From assembly GCF_004792415.1 (NCBI RefSeq), contig NZ_CP038853.1, positions 1,488,001 to 1,552,000 on the forward strand: a stretch of 64,000 bases of DNA. The letters are read 5' to 3'. Below are positions 19,959 through 29,119 of the stretch, one piece after another. The notes under the pieces are model-generated. The model was given only the letters and a program-made list of their open reading frames with translations. It was not told the origin of the DNA and did no database searches. The stretch's first letter is position 1. Every line of letters starts with the position of its first letter. Position numbers and translations under genes: made by a program. This stretch comes from Pantoea vagans. Its GTDB lineage: Bacteria > Pseudomonadota > Gammaproteobacteria > Enterobacterales > Enterobacteriaceae.

Positions 19959-21080
19959 ATGAACAAAGTCAGAATCGGCATGATTGGCAGCGGCTATATC
20001 GGGCGCTGCCACGCAATAGCCTATGCCCAGGCCCCCACTGTATTCGCGCTGAAAGGCGAAATCGTGCGGGAGATGCTGGCCGAAGTAAATCCTGAGCTGG
20101 CGGCGCGTCAGGCGGCGACCTTTGGTTTTGCGCGGTCCACCGGTGACTGGCGCGCGCTGGTCAGCGATCCGGCGATTGATGTGGTAGATATCTGCGCACC
20201 CAACTTCCTGCATAAAGAGATGGCGCTGGAGGCGATACGCCACGGCAAGCACGTCTATTCAGAAAAGCCGCTGTCGTTAAGCGTGGCGGATGCGCAGGAG
20301 ATGGTGGCAGCTGCTGAGGCGGCAGGGGTGAAAACCCTGGTTGGTTTCAACTACATGAAAAACCCGACCAGCCAGCTGGCAAAAGAGATTATTGCCAGAG
20401 GCGAGATTGGCGACGTGGTGCATTTCTACGGCACCCATAACGAGGATTACCTCGCCAGACCGGAGACGCCGCTCGACTGGCACTGCCAGAAAGCGCTGGC
20501 AGGCCTTGGCGCGCTGGGCGATCTGGCAGCGCACATCGTCAATATGGCGCACTATCTGGTCGGCGATATTGCTGAGGTGAGTGGCGATATGATGACGGTG
20601 ATCACCTCACGGCCTGATCCAAAAGAACCTGCCCGGCAGTTACCGGTTGAAAACGAAGATCAGGCCAGCGCGCTGCTGCGCTTCCGTAATGGCGCACACG
20701 GCGTGATTGAAACCTCACGCATTGCCTGTGGCGCAAAAATGGGCCTGACCTATGTTGTCACCGGCACCAAAGGCACGCTGCGTTACACTCAGGAGCGCAT
20801 GGCTGAACTGGAGATTTATCTGCATGACGAACCTGCCGGGCGACAGGGATTTAAAACCATCCTGACCGGACCGGCCCATCCTGATTACGCGAACTTCTGT
20901 GTCTCTGCCGGGCACGGAATCGGGTTTAACGATCAGAAAACGGTGGAAATCCGCGACCTGATTAACGGCATCGCAGCCGGCGATCGCATGTGGCCCGATT
21001 TTGCCGAGGGACTGCAGGTGCAGAAGGTGCTGGAAGCGATTGCACACTCCGCTGAGCAGCGCCGCTGGGTCGAGGTGTGA
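19959..21080 (+). CDS. Gfo/Idh/MocA-family NAD(P)-dependent oxidoreductase
   Basis: 373 residues. The N-terminal Rossmann fold begins at VRIGMIGSGYIGRCHAIAYAQAP (GxGxxG type). DVVDICAPNFLHKEMALEAIRHGKHVYSEKPLSLSV contains the family EKP motif with the catalytic lysine. The C-terminal Gfo/Idh/MocA domain follows (GALGDLAAHIVNMAHYLVGDI, with the His used in sugar binding). Members oxidise or reduce sugars or cyclitols such as inositol. GGAG precedes the ATG. It appears to be a single-gene unit; substrate cannot be read from the sequence. Confidence 0.9.
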   Translation: MNKVRIGMIGSGYIGRCHAIAYAQAPTVFALKGEIVREMLAEVNPELAARQAATFGFARSTGDWRALVSDPAIDVVDICAPNFLHKEMALEAIRHGKHVYSEKPLSLSVADAQEMVAAAEAAGVKTLVGFNYMKNPTSQLAKEIIARGEIGDVVHFYGTHNEDYLARPETPLDWHCQKALAGLGALGDLAAHIVNMAHYLVGDIAEVSGDMMTVITSRPDPKEPARQLPVENEDQASALLRFRNGAHGVIETSRIACGAKMGLTYVVTGTKGTLRYTQERMAELEIYLHDEPAGRQGFKTILTGPAHPDYANFCVSAGHGIGFNDQKTVEIRDLINGIAAGDRMWPDFAEGLQVQKVLEAIAHSAEQRRWVEV

Positions 21081-21147
21081 GGTTGAATATGAGGCAGAGT
21101 GGACCTGGCGAACTGGCAGGCTACCGGGTTGAGTGAACAGGTGGGAA

Positions 21148-21166
21148 GGGCGGGAGTATCCCGCCC
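21148..21166. terminator. Hairpin between convergent genes
   Basis: Perfect arms GGGCGGGA and TCCCGCCC with a three-base loop, located between the converging dehydrogenase and glycosyltransferase genes. No clear T-run, so terminator function is only likely. Confidence 0.4.
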
Positions 21167-21174
21167 GTATACAG

Positions 21175-22005
21175 TCAGATCAAACCGCTTTTTTCCCACC
21201 ACAGCTTATCCAGCGCATAGAAGCGATCGCGATCACTTTCGGGCTGGTTGAGATCGCGCTTCCACGGCTTCGCCAGAATATAGTGCAGATTCTTCACCTC
21301 ATCACCCTGCCACAGCCCGCTGTGCTGGAACGGCAGCGTTTTTAACGCATTGTAGATATAAGAGAGCGGCTTCCAGCGTTCGGCGAACACTTCATTCAGC
21401 AGATCCTGCTCGGAGAAGGGATAGACGCTGAGATCATCAATCGCGGCAATGCGCTTCTCAAGCATATCGAACACCGCATTGTCAGGCTTCAGTACCAGAA
21501 AACCGCCGTTCAGGTAGTAGTCAACGCTCTCCGGAGCCTGCTCACCGCGTGCCTGCCAGGTATAGTGACACTGCTCTGGCTGCCACTCCGGCGGATAAGA
21601 GGCGATCTGGTTGGGATTACAGCGGCAGGCGTGACAGGCCGCCAGCGGATTATCGTCCAGATCCAGGGTAAATAGCTCATCCATGTTCTGCAAGACCAGC
21701 ATATCGGCATCCAGAAACACTACGCGCTCATAATCGGTGAGCTGCCAGGCACGCAGCTTGGTCCAGACCTCGCCAAACTGCGCCGAAGCGTAATGCTGAG
21801 CCAGATCGGCGCGCGGATAGAGTGGGTCGACCGGTTTAATCACACAGCCTTCATCCTGCAAAATCTGACAGTCAGCGTCAGAAATAGCTGGCGTAGTCAT
21901 CACTACCAGCGGCCACTGGCTGTGGCTCTCCTGCAGCGAACGGTGTAGCGCTTTGACGCCCACCAGATAGTCGGGTTGTGTTAACAGTGTTACCCAGGCA
22001 AACAT
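21175..22005 (-). CDS. GT8-like (glycogenin-type) glycosyltransferase
   Basis: 276 residues from ATG 22005, preferred over a TTG four codons upstream because GAGGAA lies six bases before the ATG. Family features: MFAWVTLLTQPDYLVGVKALHRSLQES, the metal-binding DxD in ERVVFLDADMLVLQNMDELF, YYLNGGFLVLKPD, and FSEQDLLNEVF. These fit retaining GT8 enzymes that use a nucleotide-sugar donor. Acceptor unknown. It follows the lactone-oxidase gene by 12 bases and is probably co-transcribed with it; a shared pathway is possible but unproven. Confidence 0.85.
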   Translation of the reverse strand: MFAWVTLLTQPDYLVGVKALHRSLQESHSQWPLVVMTTPAISDADCQILQDEGCVIKPVDPLYPRADLAQHYASAQFGEVWTKLRAWQLTDYERVVFLDADMLVLQNMDELFTLDLDDNPLAACHACRCNPNQIASYPPEWQPEQCHYTWQARGEQAPESVDYYLNGGFLVLKPDNAVFDMLEKRIAAIDDLSVYPFSEQDLLNEVFAERWKPLSYIYNALKTLPFQHSGLWQGDEVKNLHYILAKPWKRDLNQPESDRDRFYALDKLWWEKSGLI

Positions 22006-22017
22006 AGCGTTCCTCAA

Positions 22018-23400
22018 TCAGTCAAAAAGTGGCGTGATGTAGTCGTTCCCCAACCGGCCCTGCGGGTCGAGCTGGTGGCGCAGCGCGCGGAAGGCGTCCC
22101 ACTGCGGATAGATCTCACGCCAGTTGTAGCGTTCTTCATCGTAATACTTGCCCCAGTGCGGGCGTCCGCCCTCTTCGGCCAGCAGTTTTTCCACTTCGGT
22201 CAGGAAGTGCAGGCCTTCCTGTGACAGCGAGCCATCGTCGGCGTAATAGACTACAAAGCCGAAGAAGCAGGTTGGCTGGTCAGCGGCCGGACTGAGCCAG
22301 GCTGAGGACGCGCCGGTGCAGCGCAGGATAATCGGGTAGTGCATATGCGGACGGTTCTCCGCATACCACGCCTTAATCCGGCGGATGATGGCCGGGGTTT
22401 TTGCCAGCGGCACGCCGATTTCCACATTAATCTGTGGCACCGCAATGCCGCGACAGAAGAGCTGGTAGATGTCACCGGTAACATCGGTGAAGTCGCGAAA
22501 GCGGGTGACGGTACGAAACTGCTTGCCGCCTTTGCCCTGAATCTGCGTGTCGCGGTGCATGTGCGCCAGCGTCTGGTCGATAGTGTCATTGAGACTGTCG
22601 TCAGCTTCACCCTCATGTTCCACCACCTGACGCCCCTGTGCGTCGTAACGCTGGCGCTCCTCGTCACTCGCCTCATGGGCGTTCCAGACGTGCATCAGGT
22701 TGTCATCAACAAACCACCAGGCTTTGCTCAGCGGATAGTCGTTGTTCCAGCGCAGCAGATCCTCTTCCAGCGTATCGGCAGAAACAGCATTTTTGTGGCA
22801 GGTGAAGATCTTAAACGGCTGGGTACGCAGGGTGACGGTGGTAACAATGCCCAGCGCGCCCAGAGAGACCTGCGCCGCCGGAAAGTCAGCGTCGCCGCGG
22901 ACAAACTCACGCACGCTGCCGTCGGCCAGCACCATGCGTATCGCCAGCGCTTCATCGGCAATCGAACTCTGCTGCAAACCCTGACCGTGCGTGCCGGTCG
23001 CCATTGCGCCCGCCAGCGTCTGAATCGCAATCACGCCTGGCGATGAGGCCAGCATGCGGTTCATTTCAGTCAGGCGGTGATAAACCTGTTCAAGCGGCGT
23101 TGCGCCACCGAAGGTCACGCTCTGTTCATCACTGGCGATCTGGCCGCTCAGGGCACTGAGATCAAGCAGCACATCGTCGTCACCGACATGCAGCATCCGG
23201 CCCGGTGAGAGCTTGCTGCCGATCACCCGAATCTGCCCGCGTGACTCCCGGATAATTTTCTGTAGTTCCGCTTCGCTGGCGGGACGCTGAACCTGCTGAC
23301 GGCTCCCGATCTGCGCGTTCTGTGCCCAGTTCCACAGCGCATCATCATCGGGTTCAATATGGGTCTCGCGAAGCGGATAGAGGCGTGCATCTCTGCTCAC
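22018..23400 (-). CDS. FAD-linked sugar-1,4-lactone oxidase family protein (ALO type)
   Basis: 460 residues. An N-terminal FAD-binding domain of the PCMH/VAO type (RPASEAELQKIIRESRGQIRVIGSKLSPGRM, ...GAMATGTHGQGLQQSSIADEALAIRMVLADG, SLGALGIVTTVTLRTQP) is followed by the D-arabinono-1,4-lactone oxidase domain ending HWGKYYDEERYNWREIYPQWDAFRALRHQLDPQGRLGNDYI. Start is GTG 23400 with AAGGAA seven bases upstream. At the place where many homologues have a histidine linked covalently to FAD (GxxHS), this protein reads GSKLS, so FAD may be bound non-covalently. Operon partner: the GT8-like gene. Confidence 0.85.
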   Translation of the reverse strand: MSRDARLYPLRETHIEPDDDALWNWAQNAQIGSRQQVQRPASEAELQKIIRESRGQIRVIGSKLSPGRMLHVGDDDVLLDLSALSGQIASDEQSVTFGGATPLEQVYHRLTEMNRMLASSPGVIAIQTLAGAMATGTHGQGLQQSSIADEALAIRMVLADGSVREFVRGDADFPAAQVSLGALGIVTTVTLRTQPFKIFTCHKNAVSADTLEEDLLRWNNDYPLSKAWWFVDDNLMHVWNAHEASDEERQRYDAQGRQVVEHEGEADDSLNDTIDQTLAHMHRDTQIQGKGGKQFRTVTRFRDFTDVTGDIYQLFCRGIAVPQINVEIGVPLAKTPAIIRRIKAWYAENRPHMHYPIILRCTGASSAWLSPAADQPTCFFGFVVYYADDGSLSQEGLHFLTEVEKLLAEEGGRPHWGKYYDEERYNWREIYPQWDAFRALRHQLDPQGRLGNDYITPLFD

Positions 23401-23483
23401 AACAGCATTCCTTATTATTGCATTTTAATGGCAAGTTAAACTAAGCGTAGACCATTACTAAGCGGAGCCCGGCAAGCGGGCAT

Positions 23484-24116
23484 TTATTTGCGGATGTAGC
23501 GTAACGTTGCAGTAACAGCGAGCTGCCGATTGCGGCGGATACTCTCGGCTTCACTGTTGTCAGGACTGAACAGGGCGTTGAAGGTGTAGCGGTTTGAGAC
23601 GTGATGAACGCAGATACTGCTGATCAGGCGATGAACATCGATGGTCTGTACATCGCCAGTAAATACCCCCTGCTGCTGACCGCGCGCCAGGATGTCATCC
23701 AGCAGATCCAGCGCGCTGCGGTTCAGCGCTTTAATCTGCGGCGACTGGGTGATGTAGCGACCGCGCAGCAGGTTCTCACTGCAGACCAGCCGGATAAAAT
23801 CGGGATGCTCAACATGGTAATCAAAGCTGGCTTCCACCAGCCGGGTCATGGCCAGTTCCGGCGCCATCGACGCCAGGTTCAGGCCGGTTTCATGCTGACG
23901 TATCTGCTGATAAACCCGCTCAAGCACGGCGATATAAAGCTGCTCTTTACTGCCAAAGTGATAGACCACCATGCGTTTCGTGGTTTGCGCATGCTCAGCA
24001 ATCTGCTCCAGTCTGGCACCCTGCATACCAAATTCAGCGAAGGTTTTCAGTGCGCCTGCGATGATGCGTTTTTTCAGCCCTTCAGGGTCATTTTTACGTT
24101 TTGTTAGCTCTGACAT
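23484..24116 (-). CDS. TetR/AcrR-family transcriptional regulator
   Basis: 210 residues from ATG 24116 (a TTG three codons upstream is possible). The N-terminal helix-turn-helix domain is clear: KKRIIAGALKTFAEFGMQGARLEQIAEHAQTTKRMVVYHFGSKEQLYIAVLERVYQQIR. The C-terminal ligand domain is AT-neutral and not diagnostic, with FIRLVCSENLLRGRYITQSPQIKALNRSALDLLDDIL. It is on the same strand as the lactone oxidase/GT8 pair, ending about 80 bases before that start, and may regulate it; targets are unknown. Confidence 0.88.
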   Translation of the reverse strand: MSELTKRKNDPEGLKKRIIAGALKTFAEFGMQGARLEQIAEHAQTTKRMVVYHFGSKEQLYIAVLERVYQQIRQHETGLNLASMAPELAMTRLVEASFDYHVEHPDFIRLVCSENLLRGRYITQSPQIKALNRSALDLLDDILARGQQQGVFTGDVQTIDVHRLISSICVHHVSNRYTFNALFSPDNSEAESIRRNRQLAVTATLRYIRK

Positions 24117-24255
24117 GGTGCTCAATAAGGTGATTTTGACCGGGGAATGTTAGCACAGTGTTGAGGCGTAACCCGCAATCGCGGCGTCAGCCTGGCACAG
24201 CCCGAAAGATTACAGGTATAATCCCGGACAAAATTTCACAGGTTCAGAGACGACA

Positions 24256-24795
24256 ATGACAAAACTCACCTTGCAAGAGCAGATGCTGAAAGCGGGCTTA
24301 GTATCCAGCAAAAAAATGGATAAGGTTCAGCGTACCGCGAAGAAATCCCGGGTTCAGGCGCGCGAAGCCAGAGCGGCGGTAGAGGACAACAAAAAAGCGC
24401 AGCTTGAGCGGGATAAGCAGCTGAACGAACAGCAGAAGCTGGCTGTGCTGTCGAAAGAGTACAAAGCGCAGGTCAAGCAGCTGATTGAAATGAACAAAAT
24501 TGACGTGGCGCGAGGCGACATCAGCTTTAACTTTACCGACAACAACCTGATTAAAAAAATCATGGTGGATAAGCTGACGCAGACGCAGCTGATCAATGGT
24601 CGTCTCGCCATTGCCCGCCTGACTGCTGACAAAAGTGGCGAGAGCCAGTACGCCATCATCCCGGCCAGCGTGGCGGATAAAATTGCCCAGCGTGATGCCA
24701 GCGCCATCGTCTTAAACAGCGCGCTGAGCGAAGAAGCACAGGACGAAGATGATCCCTATGCAGATTTCAAAGTGCCGGATGATCTGATGTGGTAA
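24256..24795 (+). CDS. yaiL: YaiL-family (DUF2058) nucleoprotein
   Basis: 179 residues. The sequence MTKLTLQEQMLKAGLVSSKKMDKVQRTAKKSR and the long charged helix that follows match the conserved enterobacterial YaiL/DUF2058 family. So do the FTDNNLIKKIMVDKLTQTQLINGRLAIARL segment and the acidic C-terminus DDPYADFKVPDDLMW. Family members are described as nucleic-acid-associated; no enzymatic activity is evident. A TATAAT box lies at 24217-24222, about 34 bases before the start. A core chromosomal gene, useful as a synteny anchor. Confidence 0.9.
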   Translation: MTKLTLQEQMLKAGLVSSKKMDKVQRTAKKSRVQAREARAAVEDNKKAQLERDKQLNEQQKLAVLSKEYKAQVKQLIEMNKIDVARGDISFNFTDNNLIKKIMVDKLTQTQLINGRLAIARLTADKSGESQYAIIPASVADKIAQRDASAIVLNSALSEEAQDEDDPYADFKVPDDLMW

Positions 24796-24811
24796 TTGTC
24801 TGCTGATGCAG

Positions 24812-25510
24812 TCAGAAGGGGCTGGCGGCAGAGAGAGACAGCGTCTCGCCGCTGACAGGATGAACTAACGTTAATCCGCTGGCGTGAAGCATCAGCCTCT
24901 CTGTCTGCTCAGTGCCTGGCAGCATCAACCCGCCGTAAAGATCACAGCCCAGAATCGGGTGACCCAGTTGCTGACAGTGAATGCGCAGCTGATGGGTGCG
25001 TCCGGTTTCTGGGGTCAGCTCAACCCGCGTAACCGGCAATTCTTTTCCCTCTTTTCCCCGGTAATAACTGCGTTCAGTGACCCGATAGCGTGAGCGTGCG
25101 GGCTTACCCTGAGCGGCGCATATCACCATCCGGGGAAACAGCGCCGGATCTTTGGCTATCGCGGCGTCAATCACGCCTTCATCATCGGCAAGGTGTCCGC
25201 ACAGCAGTGCCTGATAGGTTTTGCTCACCGTGCGCTGGCTGAACTGCTGACAAAGTGCGGCATTAATGGCTTTGTTACGTGCCACCACCATCAGCCCGGA
25301 GGTGCCAAAATCGAGCCGATGAACCAGCGTGCAGCCTGGAAAACGTTTTACCAGCCGATGATGTACTGAATCGAGGTTTTGCGGATTTTTACCTGACAGG
25401 CTCAGAAGCCCGGTGGGTTTGTTGATCACCAGCATATGATCGTCCTGAAACAGGAGAGTGATCTCATCAAAACAGGGTGGGGCGATAAACGTATCGATAA
25501 TGGCAGACAT
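24812..25510 (-). CDS. RluA-family pseudouridine synthase
   Basis: 232 residues from ATG 25510; an upstream in-frame start would add 17 non-conserved residues. The catalytic motif II is present: VHRLDFGTSGLMVVARN, in which the Asp after RL is the nucleophile. Flanking family blocks are LLFQDDHMLVINKPTGLLSLSGK (motif I) and ELTPETGRTHQLRIHCQQLGHPILGCDLYGG (motif III). It converts uridine to pseudouridine in rRNA and/or tRNA. It is RluA-like in length and motif order, but sequence divergence leaves the exact target site open. Confidence 0.87.
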   Translation of the reverse strand: MSAIIDTFIAPPCFDEITLLFQDDHMLVINKPTGLLSLSGKNPQNLDSVHHRLVKRFPGCTLVHRLDFGTSGLMVVARNKAINAALCQQFSQRTVSKTYQALLCGHLADDEGVIDAAIAKDPALFPRMVICAAQGKPARSRYRVTERSYYRGKEGKELPVTRVELTPETGRTHQLRIHCQQLGHPILGCDLYGGLMLPGTEQTERLMLHASGLTLVHPVSGETLSLSAASPF

Positions 25511-25582
25511 CGGGCAACCGGCAGCAGAATGGCAGGGGATCATAACCGATTGCCGGTGCACTGACGACGCCGGACTTAACCC

Positions 25583-25717
25583 TTATTCTTCCGTAACCGT
25601 TTCACCGCTTTGAGCGGAAAGCGACAAGCTGGCCTGATGCGTGCCGAATCCACCATGGGCAGCAAACACCAGGTAGACCGTTGCGGCTAACAACGTGAGA
25701 AGAACAGAGAGTTTCAT
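25583..25717 (-). CDS. Small hypothetical protein with N-terminal hydrophobic segment
   Basis: 44 residues from ATG 25717: a hydrophobic start (MKLSVLLTLLAATVYLVFAA) and a polar tail (HGGFGTHQASLSLSAQSGETVTEE). It could be a secreted or membrane-anchored small protein; a longer frame from 25798 is less convincing. A GGA lies nine bases upstream of the ATG. No known family recognised. Confidence 0.45.
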   Translation of the reverse strand: MKLSVLLTLLAATVYLVFAAHGGFGTHQASLSLSAQSGETVTEE

Positions 25718-25916
25718 AGGTGCATCCGTTGCTGATAAGGCCAGCCAGTCTGGCAGGATGAACGGCAGAGACAAACAGAACAATCCGGAAAAAAACATAA
25801 AGTGTATTCGATCAGCAGGTTGCGCGATTTTCAGTGATTTATTCGGGCAGGTCTTGCTTTTACGACTACAGTCTCTGGTGAGGTTGTCATCAATTCGTAC
25901 TAATGGAGGATTTTCT

Positions 25917-26177
25917 GTGTTAATTCAAAACGACGAGAAAGGCCACGTCATTATTGGCGAAGCGGCACTTAGCCTTGCCCTGGGTGAGAAAGAAATCAGT
26001 ATCGCAACACTCTTTACTCAGCTGGGATACATGGCGAAATCTGAAAGCAACGCTGAACGACTGACGCAAATCGCTGAAGCCAGAAACTGGTTAAGCAGTT
26101 TTAAGTCACCGGAAGTTGCCCAAAAGCAGGTGCCGTACCTGCAGACACTTGCAGGCCTGAACGAAGAACTGAACTAG
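25917..26177 (+). CDS. Small hypothetical protein (86 aa), strong ribosome-binding site
   Basis: GTG start at 25917 preceded six bases away by GGAGGA. The protein begins with LIQNDEKGHVIIGEAALSLALGEKEISIATLFTQLGYMAKSESNAERLTQIAEARNWLSS. It is probably all-helical and cytoplasmic. The helical pattern is distantly like the small connector proteins of the YmgA/YcgZ/AriR group, but that is a weak impression. It is a single-gene unit. Confidence 0.65.
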   Translation: MLIQNDEKGHVIIGEAALSLALGEKEISIATLFTQLGYMAKSESNAERLTQIAEARNWLSSFKSPEVAQKQVPYLQTLAGLNEELN

Positions 26178-26450
26178 CAGTAACTGAACTGACGCCAGTG
26201 GACGTAGTCCGGCTCCGGCCGGAAAACGACGAAGCGGACGACCTCATCGGTTGCGCGAAAGCGTATACCGGCCGGAGAAACTGTCATGGACGACACTTCT
26301 CCTGCCACCGCGATTCGATACCCATCTTAAAAGCCTTCTAAGCCACAACCCTGCCGGACCCGAAACAATAACAGACCCGGGCGAATAGGCTCCCGTACCT
26401 GCTTTTTCTGTGATTACTCTGATGCCTTGTCTGTGGCGGATGTGTACTTC
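26178..26450. other. Gene-free stretch with a long inverted repeat
   Basis: No supported gene. Perfect 10-bp arms CTCCGGCCGG (26213-26222) and its complement (26268-26277) enclose 45 bases, suggesting a structured RNA or repeat remnant. Confidence 0.5.
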
Positions 26451-26477
26451 AGCCAGCCTCATTAAATCAGGCTGGCT
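26451..26477 (-). terminator. Probable terminator after the chemoreceptor gene
   Basis: Arms AGCCAGCCT and AGGCTGGCT around a nine-base loop, about 40 bases beyond the chemoreceptor stop. Confidence 0.55.
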
Positions 26478-26515
26478 GTATCCGCATGACGCTTAACTCA
26501 AAGCAGCGCGGTGTA

Positions 26516-28438
26516 TCAGAAGCTTTCCCAGCTGGATTCTGTTGATGCTTTAACCGGCATCGCGGGCACTAAACGCGGTGCCAGGGCAGGTGCAGGCCGG
26601 CTGGTGCTGTTTTGCCCGGCTGATAAGCGGAACACCGCCACCGTTTTTTCCAGATCGTCCGCCTGCGCTTCCAGGGAACTGGCTGCGGCAGAAGACTCTT
26701 CAACCAGCGCGGCGTTCTGCTGCGTGGTGGTATCCATTTCGGCCATTGCTGTCGCAATCTGGGAAATACCGCGATTCTGCTCGTCGGATGCGGCAGCAAT
26801 CTCACCCATGATGTCTTTGACCTGACTGACCGAGCGGACGATATCATCCATGGTGCTACCCGCGCGTTCTACAAACTCCGAACCATCATGAACCCGATCC
26901 AGTGACTCGCGAATCAGTGTTTCAATCTCTTTGGCCGCCAGCGAACTGCGCTGGGCCAGATTTCTGACTTCCCCGGCCACCACCGCAAAGCCGCGACCCT
27001 GTTCACCGGCGCGAGCCGCTTCAACTGCGGCATTTAATGCCAGAATATTGGTCTGGAAGGAGATGCTGTTGATGACGTGAATGATTTCGCCGATTTTGCC
27101 TGAACTCTGGCTGATGTTGTTCATGGTGACGATAACGTCACGGATAATTTCACCACCGCGTCCGGCATTCACCGACGCATCGGTTGCCAGCTGGCTCGCA
27201 TGGTGAGCATTTTCCGCATTCTGTTTCACCGTAGATGAGAGCTCTTCCATGCTGGCAGCCGTCTGAACCACGGCGGCAGACTGCTGTTCGGTGCGGGAGG
27301 AAAGGTCGGTATTACCTGCTGCAATCTCCGCCGAGGCGCGCGCCACACTGCTGACGCCATCGCGCACATTGGTAATGATATTCTGCAGGCTGAGATTCAT
27401 TGCATCGACGGCCTGCATCAGCTGGCCCAGCTCGTCACCCCGGGTGGTATTCAGTGAGGTGGTTAAATCACCGCTGGCAATACGCTGCGCTGTATTCAGC
27501 GTCTCTTTCAATGGCAGCGTAATGTTGCGGGTAATCCGCCAGGCAATCAGCAGGCTCAGGACGACACAGATCAGCGCAGCAAAGGCGATGCGCCACTCTG
27601 CCTGTTTGATAAATTCAGCCGACAGACGGGACTGGAAGGCAAAGGTATCAGAAACGGCCGCATTGAGCCGCTCTGCGGCTGCGGTCAGGCCCGCAGATTC
27701 GCTCTTTTCTTTCTCTGAAGCATCAACATACTGCGTCAAAGCCTGACGCTGCTGCGCAAGGGTAGTGATGACATTTTGCGTAACGGCATTGATCGCTGGC
27801 TGATTAAAACTGTCCAGTTGCTCACTCAGCGTGTTAATGGCGGTGTACTCCTCAATAACCGCATCTCTGCTGGCTGCTGTGGGCTTATCAAGAAACGCTT
27901 TTTCAATATTTGAGGCATCGAACAGCGCGGCGGCCAGTTTCATGACCGGCAGCGCGGCGTCGGGCGCCATAGCCATATCGAGTAATTCAGACTGATGAGC
28001 CAGACCGATCAGCGCGCCCGGTTTAATGGCAGCAAAGGCGGCAGATGTTACCTCCGCAGATGCCACAAACTTCTGGCGCTGACTCTGATAATCATTAAGT
28101 AACTGGCCCATCAGCGTGATTTTTTGCTGACCTTCATCATCCCATTTAAATCCACTCAGTCGTTGATAAAGGGTATCCAGCTCCTTAAGTGCCTGAACGT
28201 TCTTCGCGGCAAATTCAGGATTTTTGGTGTACTGGTAAAGCGTGCGATTAAGACGTGCCTTGCTTAACGTATTGACCATTTCCACGGTTGTCGTGCGGCG
28301 TGCAGAGTTGTCTTTAATACTGCGGAAACAGTCAAAAGCGATAAAGGTTATGGCGAGAGACGCCGCGATGACGACGATAAAACCGACGCCAAGTTTTTTC
28401 CCGATTTTAATACTGGAAATGCGTTGAGCAAGGCCCAT
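26516..28438 (-). CDS. Methyl-accepting chemotaxis protein
   Basis: Inner-membrane chemoreceptor, 640 residues from ATG 28438; AAGG lies eight bases upstream, and a GTG three codons earlier lacks a site. TM1 is [20 protein letters not shown] (about residues 15-34); a periplasmic helical ligand domain of about 250 residues follows; TM2 is [17 protein letters not shown] (about 288-304), then HAMP ([15 protein letters not shown] segment) and the signalling domain with the conserved hairpin tip [41 protein letters not shown]. The last five residues, SWESF, match the CheR/CheB docking pentapeptide (xWExF), so it is probably a high-abundance receptor. Ligand unknown. A sigma-28-type promoter lies upstream. 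Confidence 0.95.
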   Translation of the reverse strand: MGLAQRISSIKIGKKLGVGFIVVIAASLAITFIAFDCFRSIKDNSARRTTTVEMVNTLSKARLNRTLYQYTKNPEFAAKNVQALKELDTLYQRLSGFKWDDEGQQKITLMGQLLNDYQSQRQKFVASAEVTSAAFAAIKPGALIGLAHQSELLDMAMAPDAALPVMKLAAALFDASNIEKAFLDKPTAASRDAVIEEYTAINTLSEQLDSFNQPAINAVTQNVITTLAQQRQALTQYVDASEKEKSESAGLTAAAERLNAAVSDTFAFQSRLSAEFIKQAEWRIAFAALICVVLSLLIAWRITRNITLPLKETLNTAQRIASGDLTTSLNTTRGDELGQLMQAVDAMNLSLQNIITNVRDGVSSVARASAEIAAGNTDLSSRTEQQSAAVVQTAASMEELSSTVKQNAENAHHASQLATDASVNAGRGGEIIRDVIVTMNNISQSSGKIGEIIHVINSISFQTNILALNAAVEAARAGEQGRGFAVVAGEVRNLAQRSSLAAKEIETLIRESLDRVHDGSEFVERAGSTMDDIVRSVSQVKDIMGEIAAASDEQNRGISQIATAMAEMDTTTQQNAALVEESSAAASSLEAQADDLEKTVAVFRLSAGQNSTSRPAPALAPRLVPAMPVKASTESSWESF

Positions 28439-28504
28439 GAGGTTCACCTTTATTGAGGTTCAAAAGCAGACAAAAGAAATTCAAATAATTTATTCCTGAT
28501 CTTT

Positions 28505-28531
28505 TTATCGTCAGCTTCTGATAATACTTTA
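28505..28531 (-). promoter_or_regulatory. Sigma-28 (FliA) class promoter of the chemoreceptor
   Basis: On the minus strand TAAAGTAT (28531-28524), 11 bases, GACGATAA (28512-28505). The FliA consensus is TAAAGTTT-N11-GCCGATAA, so 14 of 16 bases match with exact spacing. It lies about 67 bases before the ATG. Confidence 0.75.
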
Positions 28532-29119
28532 AAGCTATTTATTATTTATTCAGTAATCTTACTAATTAGAACTCCATTGTTTTGCGATGTAATTATCTGC
28601 CTGCTAATTGATATATTTTATATTTAAATGATTGATTGATATGGATTATTTAAAAAAATGGTTAGCATGCGAGAGGCTTTACAGTACCTGAATAAATATT
28701 TATTGATTTTGATCAATTAAATGACTGATGAAAATTCGCCTGAAAATACTCAGGTGATTTTAAAGATAAACTTATCAATAAAATGACACTTTCAGAGGCT
28801 GTTCGGCCGTTAACGAACCGCTGCGGAAACTACTATTATTTCGCCAGCGCCAGCAGACCTGCCCCATGTTCTTGCTCTGCAACATCTCACTCCCCCGATT
28901 AAAAAGCGGAGAAACCTCTTCATTGCCATATTCCGGCTAAATAATCCCGGTTTTAGCATTTGTGATCGCCGTCGGTCTTCACTGAGAATGACAACAGAAC
29001 GTTACGAGGATGATAAAAGCACTGAAGCCCGCTGCTTCTCTGGCTTCCGGTGCTGACAACAGATCGCGATAACTTTTCCCTCTGGGGGGAACATTTTAAC
29101 TATCAGGAGAAAGGTTCCA
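28532..29119. other. AT-rich gene-free region between divergent units
   Basis: About 590 bases without a supported gene, between the chemoreceptor and the amino-acid transporter operon. It is markedly AT-rich (28540-28760) with no clear hairpin. It should contain the promoter of the transporter operon. Confidence 0.6.
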
